A stretch of DNA of 36,689 bases from contig PXCO01000300.1 in the NCBI GenBank assembly GCA_003565295.1, positions 1 to 36,689 of the forward strand, given 5' to 3'. This DNA is from Cyclobacteriaceae bacterium (GTDB taxonomy: Bacteria > Bacteroidota > Bacteroidia > Cytophagales > Cyclobacteriaceae). A program made the translations under genes and the position numbers. The notes beneath the pieces were generated by a model. That model did no database searches. It was not told the origin of the DNA and saw only the letters and a list, made by a program, of their open reading frames with translations. Numbering within the stretch: the first letter of the stretch is position 1; each line of letters starts with the position of its first letter. This document shows positions 26,050 to 34,816 of this stretch, piece after piece.

Positions 26050-28488
26050 TTAAAATTCAAAGTTATAGGTCACAGCAGGAAGGATCCCAAACAAATAAGT
26101 CATCACCACTCCAGGCCTCACTGACGAAACCTCCTCACCAGGTGAGGGTGAGGCATTGATATCATTGTTGAAGATATCGGCAAACTGATAAGAAAAGGGA
26201 TTTTTGCGGTTATACACATTGTACACACTGAAATTCCAGCTTCCTCTCCACCATCGGCCCTTGTCTTTATTCTTCAGATTGACCGATAGGTCCATCCTAT
26301 GGTAATCGGGAAACCTGTCCTCGTTGCGCCTTGGGCCATATAGAGGCACACGTTGGTTATCCACCCGATACGAACCTACAGGAAAGGTAACAGCCACCCC
26401 AGTGGTATAAATAAAGGTGCCGGAAACCTCCACCCTCTCGTTGATTTTGTGGTTCAACACCACACTCACATCATGGGGCCTGTCAAAGCGGGGATTAAAG
26501 GGCTCATCCTCATTGATGCCTGGTATCTGCCTGAACACCCTGGACCAGGTATAGCTGATCCACCCGGTGGTGTTGCCCACATTTTTTCTCAACATCCACT
26601 CCACCCCATAGGCCCAGCCCTTTCCTGCCAAGATCTCTGTCTCCACGTTGTCGTTAAAAAGGACATTGGCACCTTGTCTAAGGTCGATGATTCGGTCAAA
26701 GTCCTTATAATATCCTTCCAGGGAAAATTCGTATTGATTATTGAACAAATTCTTGAAAACACCCAGTGAATACTGATCGCTTCGGATAGGCTCAATATAC
26801 CTGCCTGCCGGTACCCACCTGTCTATGGGTAAGCCCGCAGAACTATTGGTGGCAATTTGGATATATTGAAAGTTTCGGTTGTAAGCCCCCTTTAGCGAAA
26901 GCCCTTCTCCAAGCAGGTACCTGGCGGCCAGTCGGGGCTCTAAACCGTAATAGGAGGCCATATTTTCCCCAAAAGAATAGCTCAGGGTGTCTATGATATT
27001 CCCTGTATTCGGATCATCTCCCTCATACAAGTAATTCACCCCTCTTCCAATTTGTTGGTATTGACTAAGGCGAATCCCTGCCTCCACAGACAATTTAGGC
27101 GAAAACTCATGATCCACATTGACGAAGATATTGTTTTGCCATCCCGTCCTTGGGTTAGTGCTGATGGGCTCTATGCTGCTGCCCGCATTGGGGTTCAAGT
27201 TCAAAGGGCTGAAATGATAGACTTGGCTATGCAGGCCGGTGTGGATTTGGGTTTGCTCATTAGGAATGAAGGTCAATTGCCCCCTTATCCCTGATTCTGA
27301 AAAATCATTGTTCCACCTAAAACCGTTGTCTTCATCATCGAAAGAAATAAGGTAGTTATAATAGCTGTGATAAGCCGAAACATCCAAAAAGAGCTTTTCA
27401 TTGATAGTTCTGTTCCAATTCAGGGAACTGATCCAGTTGTTCCAGCCAAGGCCGAATTGTTCACTCAATCCCAAAAAATCTGCTCCGTAATAACTGGAGA
27501 AGGTAATCTTATCCTTGTCTTTGATGCGCCACATCAACTTCCCGCTGAGATCATAAAAATAGAGCTGGTTGTTACGGATATTTTCATTGGGGGAAAAAGC
27601 CAAAAACACATCTGCATAAGTCCTTCTTCCAGACAGTACAAAGGAGGATTTATCGGAGAACAAGGGGCCATCCACAGTCACCCTCGAACTGATGCTTCCT
27701 ATTCCTCCTTCTCCTTTCACCCTTTGGGTGTTGCCTTCTTTGAGGCTAATATCTACCAAGGAAGACAATCTTCCTCCATAATTGGCCGGTATATGCCCTT
27801 TGTAGAGCTGCACGTCATTCAGTGCGTCGGGATTAAATACGGAGAAAAAGCCGAAGAAATGCGAGGGATTGAAAATAGGTGCTCCATCGATCTGCACCAG
27901 GTTTTGATCTGCGGACCCACCCCTGATAAACAGCCCTGTTGTACCCTCTCCTGCGGTATTTACCCCCGGCAATAGCTGTAAACCCCTCAGTAGGTCCACC
28001 TCCCCAAACAGGGCAGGGATGTTTTTGAGTTGAGTAATCGGTACCGTTGTCTTCCCCAATTCCAGGCTCACCACGTTGCTATCCGGTCTCCGGTCACTTA
28101 CCACCACTTCGTCCAGACTCATCTCATCTGGGGAAAGGAAAAACTTCAGTGGTTTATCCAGGTCTTTTTCCCCAATCTCCCTCTTAATCTGTGCATAACC
28201 CATAAAGGATATTACCAGGGCCCTGGGAAGTTCATCCACCTTTATCCTAAACTCCCCATCGGAGTCAGTGACCGTGCCCTTTTGAGGTTCATATTCCCAA
28301 TAGACGTTGGCGCCGGGCACTGCTTCCCCTGTCGCTTTGTCCCGCACCTCACCGACTACCGGGCTTCCTTCTTGAGCCAATACCTTAATTGCCAGGCAAC
28401 TAAATAGTAAAACAAAGTAAACGAATTTGTTGCTCGGTATATTTAATAATAAGTGGCTTGAGTTAACGGATAATGTAAAAAAAGTCAT
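26050..28488 (-). CDS. TonB-dependent receptor with carboxypeptidase-like regulatory domain
   Basis: From ATG 28488 the protein is 812 residues. It has a hydrophobic signal segment ('KFVYFVLLFSCLAIKVLAQ'), a CarboxypepD_reg-like Ig domain (about 45-120, 'GEVRDKATGEAVPGANVYWE'), a plug domain ('LLRGLQLLPGVNTAGEGTTG', 'LFIRGGSADQNLVQIDGAPI') and a large beta-barrel ending in a final aromatic 'AVTYNFEF'. The frame is open further to 28563, but those 25 residues are basic and polar and precede the natural signal peptide, so 28488 is preferred. It actively imports an unknown ligand across the outer membrane using TonB and is paired with the DUF4249 lipoprotein 3 bases downstream. It lacks the SusC features seen at the left end of the window. 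Confidence 0.93.
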   Translation of the reverse strand: MTFFTLSVNSSHLLLNIPSNKFVYFVLLFSCLAIKVLAQEGSPVVGEVRDKATGEAVPGANVYWEYEPQKGTVTDSDGEFRIKVDELPRALVISFMGYAQIKREIGEKDLDKPLKFFLSPDEMSLDEVVVSDRRPDSNVVSLELGKTTVPITQLKNIPALFGEVDLLRGLQLLPGVNTAGEGTTGLFIRGGSADQNLVQIDGAPIFNPSHFFGFFSVFNPDALNDVQLYKGHIPANYGGRLSSLVDISLKEGNTQRVKGEGGIGSISSRVTVDGPLFSDKSSFVLSGRRTYADVFLAFSPNENIRNNQLYFYDLSGKLMWRIKDKDKITFSSYYGADFLGLSEQFGLGWNNWISSLNWNRTINEKLFLDVSAYHSYYNYLISFDDEDNGFRWNNDFSESGIRGQLTFIPNEQTQIHTGLHSQVYHFSPLNLNPNAGSSIEPISTNPRTGWQNNIFVNVDHEFSPKLSVEAGIRLSQYQQIGRGVNYLYEGDDPNTGNIIDTLSYSFGENMASYYGLEPRLAARYLLGEGLSLKGAYNRNFQYIQIATNSSAGLPIDRWVPAGRYIEPIRSDQYSLGVFKNLFNNQYEFSLEGYYKDFDRIIDLRQGANVLFNDNVETEILAGKGWAYGVEWMLRKNVGNTTGWISYTWSRVFRQIPGINEDEPFNPRFDRPHDVSVVLNHKINERVEVSGTFIYTTGVAVTFPVGSYRVDNQRVPLYGPRRNEDRFPDYHRMDLSVNLKNKDKGRWWRGSWNFSVYNVYNRKNPFSYQFADIFNNDINASPSPGEEVSSVRPGVVMTYLFGILPAVTYNFEF

Positions 28489-28816
28489 TTGATTTGCTTT
28501 CCAATAGGGTTTCTTATCTATCACTTTCAACTTAATCCTATTGGTTAACGCAATTCGGATCATTCAGTTGACAAATATTGGGTTTTTTTCGAAAATGGTT
28601 TTGGCCAATGGGCACCTTTTGACACTGGGCAAAAGGAAACCAAGTGATCGGCTGCCCGTACCAGAATTCAAAAAACAACCCAAATTGAAACAAAAGATGG
28701 GAGTTCACGCTATTCTGCGGCATAAGAAGAGCTCTATTAGAGGGGCATTTAATGCCGTCCAACAATAATTAACCTCGAGTTATTTCGTTTCGCAGATAAA
28801 TACGTAATTTCAAGCC
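28489..28816. other. Divergent intergenic region
   Basis: About 330 bases lie between the divergent receptor and VWA genes. Open frames of 75 codons exist on both strands but look random and show no family resemblance. No perfect -7 box was found; the promoters of both operons must lie here. Confidence 0.5.
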
Positions 28817-29782
28817 ATGATTTGGGCATATCCTGACATACAACTTACCCTACTACTTGTAGGTCTTTTCACATTGCTTTACGTACTCTACCTGCTGCGT
28901 TTTTGGAAAATCAACCGGAAGCTAAAGGTGAAAAAGAGGAGGTTGGTGTGGAAAATGGTACTGCGTTCCGTTTACTTTATCCTTTTTATGATCGCGCTCT
29001 CCGGTCCATCCGTGGGCAGCGCCATGAAGGAAATCAAGCAGGAAGGCAAGGACATCTTCTTGGCCATTGACTTGTCACAGTCCATGAACGCCCAGGACAT
29101 CAACCCCAGCAGGTTGCAGCGGGTGAAATTTGAACTGAAAAACCTGGTAAAGAACTTTAGCTCAGACAGGCTGGGCATAATCATCTTTTCTTCTGAGGCC
29201 TTTATCCAATGCCCTCTCACCTTTGATCAAAACGTGATTCAATTGCACCTGGATGGGCTCAATACCGGTCTGGTGCCCAACTATGGCACGGATATCGCCG
29301 CCCCACTGAACATGGCTTATCAAAAATTTCAGAATGAAAACGATCAGGAAAACAAATCCAAGGCCATCATCCTGGTGAGCGATGGAGAAGATTTTGGGGA
29401 GAATTTGCCCCCGGTACTGGATAAATTAGCCGAGGAAGGCATTAAAGTCTTCAGCTTGGGGATAGGGACTGAGGAAGGCGCCAGCATACCACGGGGGAAC
29501 AGCGTGGTGATGGATCCACAAACCAACAGGCCTGCGATTACCCGACTGGATGCCACCAACCTGAAAACCATCGCTAACCGTACCGATGGGGCTTATTTTG
29601 AACTCAGTGACATGGTGCAGGAAATCCCACAGTTAATTACTGCCATAGAGCGGCTGGAGGGCACGGTGATGGCCAGCCGTATGGTGGAAGCCTCTGCCAA
29701 TAAGTATTTCTACTTTCTCTCAGCAGCTTTGGTACTTGCCTTGCTTGATATGATGTTGCCGGTCAAAACACTTTCTTTCTAA
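28817..29782 (+). CDS. VWA-domain membrane protein, BatB-like
   Basis: The 321-residue protein has two N-terminal membrane helices (about 8-28 and 48-65), a cytoplasm- or periplasm-facing von Willebrand A domain (about 78-270) and a C-terminal helix (about 298-315). The metal-ion-dependent adhesion site is intact: Asp85-x-Ser87-x-Ser89 (AIDLSQSMNA), the Thr in 'NYGTDIAAPLN' and Asp in 'ILVSDGEDF'. This arrangement is that of BatA/BatB proteins linked to aerotolerance or stress in Bacteroides and Leptospira, where they form membrane complexes with BatC-E and MoxR. The two TPR genes that follow fit this. The gene starts the operon; the next begins 11 bases later. Confidence 0.9.
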   Translation: MIWAYPDIQLTLLLVGLFTLLYVLYLLRFWKINRKLKVKKRRLVWKMVLRSVYFILFMIALSGPSVGSAMKEIKQEGKDIFLAIDLSQSMNAQDINPSRLQRVKFELKNLVKNFSSDRLGIIIFSSEAFIQCPLTFDQNVIQLHLDGLNTGLVPNYGTDIAAPLNMAYQKFQNENDQENKSKAIILVSDGEDFGENLPPVLDKLAEEGIKVFSLGIGTEEGASIPRGNSVVMDPQTNRPAITRLDATNLKTIANRTDGAYFELSDMVQEIPQLITAIERLEGTVMASRMVEASANKYFYFLSAALVLALLDMMLPVKTLSF

Positions 29783-29793
29783 ACTGTGTCTGC

Positions 29794-30459
29794 ATGACAA
29801 TCGCAATGAGATCCATTTTACTCCTATTGTTAATTATCCCAGCCTCTTGGAAGGAAATTGGGGAGCGAAACAGTGCATTGGCAGAAGCCGCCAGGGCCTT
29901 TAAAACTGCCGACTACGAAGAATCGGTACGCCGGCATCTGGCACTCAGTTCAGAATTTGGGATTAATGATCCCGCCCTTAGGTTTAACCTGGCACTCAGC
30001 TATCAAAATAATGGCCAAGAAGAGGAGGCAGGGAAAAACTACGAACCCTTGATCAACACCAGCGACCGGAAAATAGCTTCATATGCTGCCAACCAAAGTG
30101 GCGTACTGACCGGGAGAGAAAAAGAATACCGACAGGCGTTAAACTATTTTAAAACTGCCTTGATACGGAACCCTGACAATGAGGTGGCCCGTTATAACTA
30201 TGAGTTGCTTAGCCGATGGCTTGAGCAAAACGAAGATGAGCAAGAGCAAGAAGATAGTGAGGACCAAGACCAAGACCAAATTGAGCCCTCCAACTATGCC
30301 AAAAGGATGAAGGCACAAGCCGATGCTTTGGTGGATCAGTTCCGCTTTGGACAGGCATTGGATGTGATGAACAGGGCACTGGAAATTGACGAGACCGTTG
30401 CTTATTATCAGAGTTTTATGAACTACTTGAACGATGTCACTGAAATTGATCAACAGTAA
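29794..30459 (+). CDS. TPR-repeat protein of the Bat-like locus (BatC-like)
   Basis: The 221-residue protein has a hydrophobic N-terminus (about 5-18, signal or anchor). TPR units follow: 'EAARAFKTADYEESVRRHLA', 'LRFNLALSYQNNGQEEEAGK' and 'QALNYFKTALIRNPDNEVAR'. An acidic Q/E/D-rich linker (about 150-165) precedes a last helical pair around residue 190. TPRs bind partner proteins; in Bat loci such proteins associate with the VWA subunits. It lies 11 bases after the VWA gene and overlaps the next TPR gene by 26 bases in another frame, so the three are coexpressed. Confidence 0.8.
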   Translation: MTIAMRSILLLLLIIPASWKEIGERNSALAEAARAFKTADYEESVRRHLALSSEFGINDPALRFNLALSYQNNGQEEEAGKNYEPLINTSDRKIASYAANQSGVLTGREKEYRQALNYFKTALIRNPDNEVARYNYELLSRWLEQNEDEQEQEDSEDQDQDQIEPSNYAKRMKAQADALVDQFRFGQALDVMNRALEIDETVAYYQSFMNYLNDVTEIDQQ

Positions 30460-31054
30460 AAAATTAGTAGCAACACTGGCAATCCTACTGTGGATGTATC
30501 AGTCCTTAAGCGCACAAACTGAGGCGGATTACTTTAACAGGGCCGCCAAGCAGTATGTGAATGAGGACTTCCCAGGCACTGGGCAAATTCTCGCCGAGGG
30601 GCTTCAAAAATTCCCCAATGACCCCAAGCTGAATGCCCTTTTAGAGAAACTTCAAAAAGACGAAGAGGATCAAAAAAAGCAGGATCAGCAGCAACAAGAC
30701 CAGGATCAGACCGACCAGCAAGACCAGCAGGATCAAAGTGATGAGCAGAAAGACGGCGAAGGGGATGAGCAAACGGATGAGGATGGTGCCGAAGATAGTG
30801 ATGAAATGGACGAGCAACGTGGAGAGCAATCCCAACAGGAAGAACCAACCGATGAGCCAAGCACCCAGGAAAGCGATTTGAGCCAAAGGGAACAGGAAAT
30901 GGAAGATCTCAGGGAAAGGCTGCAAGAGATGAACATTACCCCTGAACAGGCTGCCCAGATCCTGGATGCCATGAATAGTAACGAATTACAGTTTATACAG
31001 CAAAACCGCAAAAAACCAACTCAACGGCCCCCAAGAGGTCTACCGGATTGGTAA
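30434..31054 (+). CDS. Acidic Gln/Asp/Glu-rich TPR protein of the Bat-like locus
   Basis: The 206-residue protein starts inside the previous gene (26-base overlap). It has a signal peptide (about 1-28, 'YQSLSAQ'), one or two TPR units ('ADYFNRAAKQYVNEDFPGTG') and then about 80 residues (75-155) of D/Q/E-rich low-complexity sequence. The C-terminal helix 'ITPEQAAQILDAMNSNELQF' and tail 'QQNRKKPTQRPPRGLPDW' are the typical ending of this Bat-associated family. The acidic region makes the DNA from 30650 to 30850 strongly repetitive (GAC/CAG/GAA-type codons). The other Bat genes (moxR, DUF58, batA, batD, batE) are not in the window. The next gene, a thiolase, begins 7 bases later. Confidence 0.78.
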   Translation: MSLKLINSKKLVATLAILLWMYQSLSAQTEADYFNRAAKQYVNEDFPGTGQILAEGLQKFPNDPKLNALLEKLQKDEEDQKKQDQQQQDQDQTDQQDQQDQSDEQKDGEGDEQTDEDGAEDSDEMDEQRGEQSQQEEPTDEPSTQESDLSQREQEMEDLRERLQEMNITPEQAAQILDAMNSNELQFIQQNRKKPTQRPPRGLPDW

Positions 31055-31061
31055 TTCATAT

Positions 31062-32246
31062 ATGTCCATGAACGAAGTTTATATTGTCTCCCTGGCCCGT
31101 ACCCCCATGGGAAGTTACGGAAGTAGCCTCAGCAGCATGAGTGCCGTGGAGTTGGGCAGCACTGCCATCAAAGGTGCATTGGAGAAAGTTTCGCTAGATC
31201 CAGCGAAGGTGGAAGAGGTATATATGGGCAATGTGCTATCTGCCAACCTTGGACAGGCACCGGCCAGGCAGGCGGCGATAGGGGCAGGTATGGGCTACCA
31301 AGTACCCTGTACAACAGTGAACAAGGTGTGCGCCTCTGGCATGAAGGCCATGATGCTGGCAGCCCAGTCCATTATGTGTGGTCAGCAGGAGATCATCGTA
31401 GCAGGAGGCATGGAAAGCATGAGTAATGTCCCCCATTATATCCCCAAGGCTCGTTTTGGATACAAATTTGGCCATGGGGAGCTGGTAGATGGGCTGGTAA
31501 AAGATGGGCTTTTTGAAACCTATTATAAATTCCCCATGGGCAACTGTGCCGAAAACACCGCCAAAAAAATGGGCATAAGTAGGGAAGATCAGGATGAATA
31601 TGCTATTGCTTCCTATAGCAGGGCAGAAGCCGCATGGAAAAAGGGGAAATTCAAAGAAGAGGTGGTTCCTGTCAAGCTTACTGGCAAAAAAGGAGAGGAA
31701 ATCCTCGTAGAAGAAGATGAGGAATACACCAAGGTGAATGTAGATAAAATCCCTCAGTTGCGCCCTGTTTTTGATAAGGAGGGTACGGTAACTGCGGCCA
31801 ATACCTCCACGATGAATGACGGAGCAGCGGCGGCAGTTTTGATGAGCAAAGCAAAAGCCGAGGAATTGGGGATTAAACCCATTGCTAAGATCATAGGCTT
31901 CGCCGATGCCGCCCAAGACCCGCTTTGGTTCACTACTGCACCTGCTTTGGCTATTCCCAAAGCGCTAACTTATGCAGGGCTGAAACTTCAAGACATCGAC
32001 TTTTTTGAAATCAATGAAGCCTTTGCAGCTGTGGCAATCGCCAATCAGAGGGAAATGAACATCCCTCAGGAAAAACTCAACGTTTATGGAGGTGCGGTTG
32101 CCCTGGGTCACCCCCTTGGTTGCTCAGGCACCCGCATAGTAGCCACTTTGTCTTCAGTACTTCGCCAGGAAGGTGGCAGCATTGGGGTGGCCGGAATTTG
32201 TAACGGGGGTGGGGGAGCTTCTGCACTCATTATTGAATTGGTTTAA
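31062..32246 (+). CDS. Acetyl-CoA C-acetyltransferase (thiolase)
   Basis: The 394-residue thiolase condenses or cleaves acyl-CoA (acetoacetyl-CoA in the typical case). All catalytic residues are visible: Cys90 (NKVCASGMKAM), His350 (GGAVALGHPLGCSG) and Cys380 (GICNGGGGA). 'SMNEVYIVSLARTPMGSYG' is the usual N-terminus; the second ATG (31068) is an equally good start. It may feed fatty-acid, ketone-body or mevalonate-type metabolism. The gap to the Bat-like TPR gene is only 7 bases, so it may be transcribed with that locus, although no shared function is obvious. Confidence 0.95.
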   Translation: MSMNEVYIVSLARTPMGSYGSSLSSMSAVELGSTAIKGALEKVSLDPAKVEEVYMGNVLSANLGQAPARQAAIGAGMGYQVPCTTVNKVCASGMKAMMLAAQSIMCGQQEIIVAGGMESMSNVPHYIPKARFGYKFGHGELVDGLVKDGLFETYYKFPMGNCAENTAKKMGISREDQDEYAIASYSRAEAAWKKGKFKEEVVPVKLTGKKGEEILVEEDEEYTKVNVDKIPQLRPVFDKEGTVTAANTSTMNDGAAAAVLMSKAKAEELGIKPIAKIIGFADAAQDPLWFTTAPALAIPKALTYAGLKLQDIDFFEINEAFAAVAIANQREMNIPQEKLNVYGGAVALGHPLGCSGTRIVATLSSVLRQEGGSIGVAGICNGGGGASALIIELV

Positions 32247-32263
32247 TTTGAACACGTAATTGT

Positions 32264-33385
32264 ATGTCATTCCGCCCCTATTTTTCATCATTTTGCTTTG
32301 GCTGCCTTTTTGGGCTATTTTCTCTTTCCCCTTTGATGGGGCAGGGCATCATGCGGACCTTTTTTGATGAGGAGGAGCTAATACTTAGGGAAAGATATGA
32401 GATCAATGCAGACAGTGTTCCCCATGGCAGGTATGAGCAGTATTATGAGGAAGGAAGCTTGTCCCAGGTAGGGCAGTTTGAGCTGGGTAAAAAAGAAGGG
32501 TACTTTGTGGACTATTATCCTGATAGCAAGGACACCCTAAAAATCACCCAATTTCGTGACAACATGCGCGTAGGCCCGGTGAAAACCTTTCACAAGAACG
32601 GGCAACTTTCCCAATTATCCATGTATAAAGACGGGAAGCTAGAGGGGGAGGTAAAGACCTTAGACAAGGAAGGCAACCTAGTGCAGCAAGCGTATTTTCA
32701 ATCCGGAATCCCTCATGGTCCCTTTGAACGTTATTACCCGGACGGAAAGCCAAAAGAGGTGAGCAACTTTGAAGATGGTAAAAAATCTGGTGTTTATAAA
32801 GAATTTGATGAGGATGGAAACCTCTTAATTATAGCTAAATTCGAATCAGATGAGCTTGTTGGAGAGCACCTTACCTATTACTCTAATGGACAAGTGGCCA
32901 CAAAAAACCATTATCAACGGGGTGTGAAGCATGGGGAAAGTTCAGCCTATTACGAGGATGGTCAATTGGAGAGAAAAGGTCAGTTTAGAAAAGGTATTCC
33001 GCATGGAGATTTTTACACCTATTCCCCCGAGGGTCAACTCATAGAAGAGGCCACTTTTAAAAGAGGAATTAAATCCGGGGATATAAAAAGGTTTCATACC
33101 AATGGAAAAATTAAACAGATTTTGTACCACGATAGGAAGGGAAGATTAACCCTATCCGAGTCTTTCGACTCAGATGGCAATCTGCTTCAAAAAGTGCAAT
33201 ACTTAGAGGGCGAGCTCCACGGTCAAACCAAGAATTATTTCCCGGAAGGAGGGATTGCCGAAATCATTCCATATCGACTCGGAAGGCTGGAGGGCACCTA
33301 TCAAAAGTTTGAGGAGGATGGTAGCCTCGTATTGGAAAGAACCTATCTTCGGGGTAGACAGATGGCCGAAAAAACTTTCAAATAA
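32264..33385 (+). CDS. Secreted YwqK/MORN-like repeat protein
   Basis: The 373-residue protein starts with a hydrophobic signal sequence (about 1-28, '…LFSLSPLMGQG'). The remainder is about a dozen tandem repeats of roughly 20-25 residues with the pattern Y-x-x-G-x-x-x-x-x-x-F-x-x-G-K/L-x-x-G, for example 'YYPDGKPKEVSNFEDGKKSG' and 'YYEDGQLERKGQFRKGIPHG'. Databases often label these 'toxin-antitoxin system YwqK family antitoxin', but no toxin is next to it and export is inconsistent with that role. A beta-rich surface or periplasmic protein is more likely. It follows the thiolase by 17 bases. Confidence 0.82.
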   Translation: MSFRPYFSSFCFGCLFGLFSLSPLMGQGIMRTFFDEEELILRERYEINADSVPHGRYEQYYEEGSLSQVGQFELGKKEGYFVDYYPDSKDTLKITQFRDNMRVGPVKTFHKNGQLSQLSMYKDGKLEGEVKTLDKEGNLVQQAYFQSGIPHGPFERYYPDGKPKEVSNFEDGKKSGVYKEFDEDGNLLIIAKFESDELVGEHLTYYSNGQVATKNHYQRGVKHGESSAYYEDGQLERKGQFRKGIPHGDFYTYSPEGQLIEEATFKRGIKSGDIKRFHTNGKIKQILYHDRKGRLTLSESFDSDGNLLQKVQYLEGELHGQTKNYFPEGGIAEIIPYRLGRLEGTYQKFEEDGSLVLERTYLRGRQMAEKTFK

Positions 33386-33420
33386 TACGGCATAAAAGCA
33401 TAGAAAACCCGTATAGTCTG

Positions 33421-33428
33421 TATTTTTG
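33421..33428 (+). promoter_or_regulatory. Bacteroidota-type -7 box for purC
   Basis: TATTTTTG matches TAnnTTTG exactly, 27 bases before ATG 33455, in the 69-base gap after the repeat-protein gene. The -33 element is not clear. Confidence 0.45.
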
Positions 33429-33454
33429 CTTTCTTAAATCAGCAGACTAAGCCC

Positions 33455-34384
33455 ATGGGAATAAAGGAGACCAATTTTAATTTTGAAGGACAAGAAGGGT
33501 TTTACAGAGGAAAAGTAAGGGACGTTTATATTTTCAAGGAAAAGCTAGTCTTGGTCGCCTCAGACAGGATATCGGCCTTTGATGTGGTTTTGCCCGTCGC
33601 TATCCCTTATAAAGGCCAGGTTCTGAATCAAATCGCCGCATATTTTCTATCGGCCACCAAGGAGGTGGTTCCCAACTGGGTAGATAAAACACCCGATCCC
33701 AATGTGACCATAGGTAAAAGATGTGAACCATTTAAAGTGGAAATGGTTATCAGAGGGTACTTGGCCGGACATGCCTGGCGTACATATAGGGATGGAAAAA
33801 GGACCTTATGTGGTGTAGCGCTTCCAGAAGGGCTAAAGGAAAACGATCCCCTGCCCACTCCCATTATCACCCCTACCACCAAAGCGGATGAGGGACATGA
33901 TGAGGATATCTCCAAAGAAGAGATATTGGCACAGGGAATAGTAGGGGAGAAAAATTATGAAATTCTGGAAAACTACACCAGAAAGCTTTTTCAAAAGGGT
34001 ACGGAGATGGCCAAGGAAAAAGGGTTGATCCTGGTGGACACCAAATATGAGTTTGGAACCTATCAGGGAGAAATTATGGTGATCGATGAAATTCATACCC
34101 CCGACTCATCCAGGTATTTCTATGCTGAAGGTTATGAGAAAAGGCAAAAAAATGGGGAGACTCAAAAGCAACTTTCAAAGGAGTTTGTACGTCAATGGTT
34201 GATAAGTGAAGGTTTCCAGGGAAAAGAAGGTCAAAAAATCCCTATCATGGATGAAGAAAAGGTAATGAGTATTTCCGAAAGATATATTGAACTTTATGAA
34301 CACATTACGGGGGAAGTCTTTGTAAGACAGGATTATACCCATGCTCAAGACCGTATCTTCAAGGCTATAGGGGCCAATTTATAA
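33455..34384 (+). CDS. purC: Phosphoribosylaminoimidazole-succinocarboxamide synthase
   Basis: The enzyme joins CAIR and aspartate with ATP to make SAICAR in purine biosynthesis. The 309-residue length suits the longer PurC type found in Bacteroidota. Conserved stretches are '[20 protein letters not shown]', 'ISAFDVVLP', '[20 protein letters not shown]', '[20 protein letters not shown]' and '[11 protein letters not shown]', covering the nucleotide and substrate sites. It has its own -7 box. The STAS gene follows after 47 bases with a separate -7 box, so purC may be read alone. Confidence 0.98.
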   Translation: MGIKETNFNFEGQEGFYRGKVRDVYIFKEKLVLVASDRISAFDVVLPVAIPYKGQVLNQIAAYFLSATKEVVPNWVDKTPDPNVTIGKRCEPFKVEMVIRGYLAGHAWRTYRDGKRTLCGVALPEGLKENDPLPTPIITPTTKADEGHDEDISKEEILAQGIVGEKNYEILENYTRKLFQKGTEMAKEKGLILVDTKYEFGTYQGEIMVIDEIHTPDSSRYFYAEGYEKRQKNGETQKQLSKEFVRQWLISEGFQGKEGQKIPIMDEEKVMSISERYIELYEHITGEVFVRQDYTHAQDRIFKAIGANL

Positions 34385-34391
34385 ATGTTTG

Positions 34392-34399
34392 TAAATTTG
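34392..34399 (+). promoter_or_regulatory. Bacteroidota-type -7 box for the STAS-rnz-yhhQ unit
   Basis: TAAATTTG is an exact TAnnTTTG match, just after the purC stop and 32 bases before ATG 34432. No TTTG lies at the expected -33 position. Confidence 0.4.
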
Positions 34400-34431
34400 T
34401 TGCCAATCACATCTTAGAACTTTATTTAGTT

Positions 34432-34809
34432 ATGAAATATACTGTAGATAAAAAAGAACAATACGTGGTATTCACCCTTTTGGAAGACAAACTCGACACT
34501 TCCCTTTCCCCACTATTGAAATCTGAGCTCCTTACCGTGCATGCAGAAGGATATAGAAACCTGGTACTTGATATGAGCCAAGTAAAATATGCTGACAGCA
34601 GCGGGCTAAGTGCACTATTGGTAGGTAACAGGACCTTCAGCGAAGATGGGGGTATTTTTGTGATTGCCTCTCCTCAAGACCACGTGATGAAGTTGATCAA
34701 GATTTCCATGCTGGACAAAGTATTGAAGGTGGTGGACTCCCACGAAGAAGCTGCGGAGGCTATTTTTATTCACGAAATAGACAACGGCGAAGAAGACGAA
34801 GCCTCATAG
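34432..34809 (+). CDS. STAS-domain anti-sigma factor antagonist
   Basis: The 125-residue protein is a single STAS domain like SpoIIAA/RsbV. The core 'LVLDMSQVKYADSSGLSALL' holds the phosphorylatable serine (Asp55-Ser56-Ser57-Gly58). It would bind an RsbW-like kinase when unphosphorylated and so free a sigma factor, or act in a related partner-switch. No kinase or phosphatase partner is nearby. The acidic tail (DNGEEDEAS) is unusual for the family. Only 7 bases separate it from rnz, which in turn overlaps the transporter gene. Confidence 0.9.
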   Translation: MKYTVDKKEQYVVFTLLEDKLDTSLSPLLKSELLTVHAEGYRNLVLDMSQVKYADSSGLSALLVGNRTFSEDGGIFVIASPQDHVMKLIKISMLDKVLKVVDSHEEAAEAIFIHEIDNGEEDEAS

Positions 34810-34816
34810 GAATAGC

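Noticed and set aside
28541-28768. 75-codon open frames on both strands between the receptor and VWA genes
   Set aside because: Compositionally random, TTG-initiated on the plus strand, overlapping each other; no recognisable motif.
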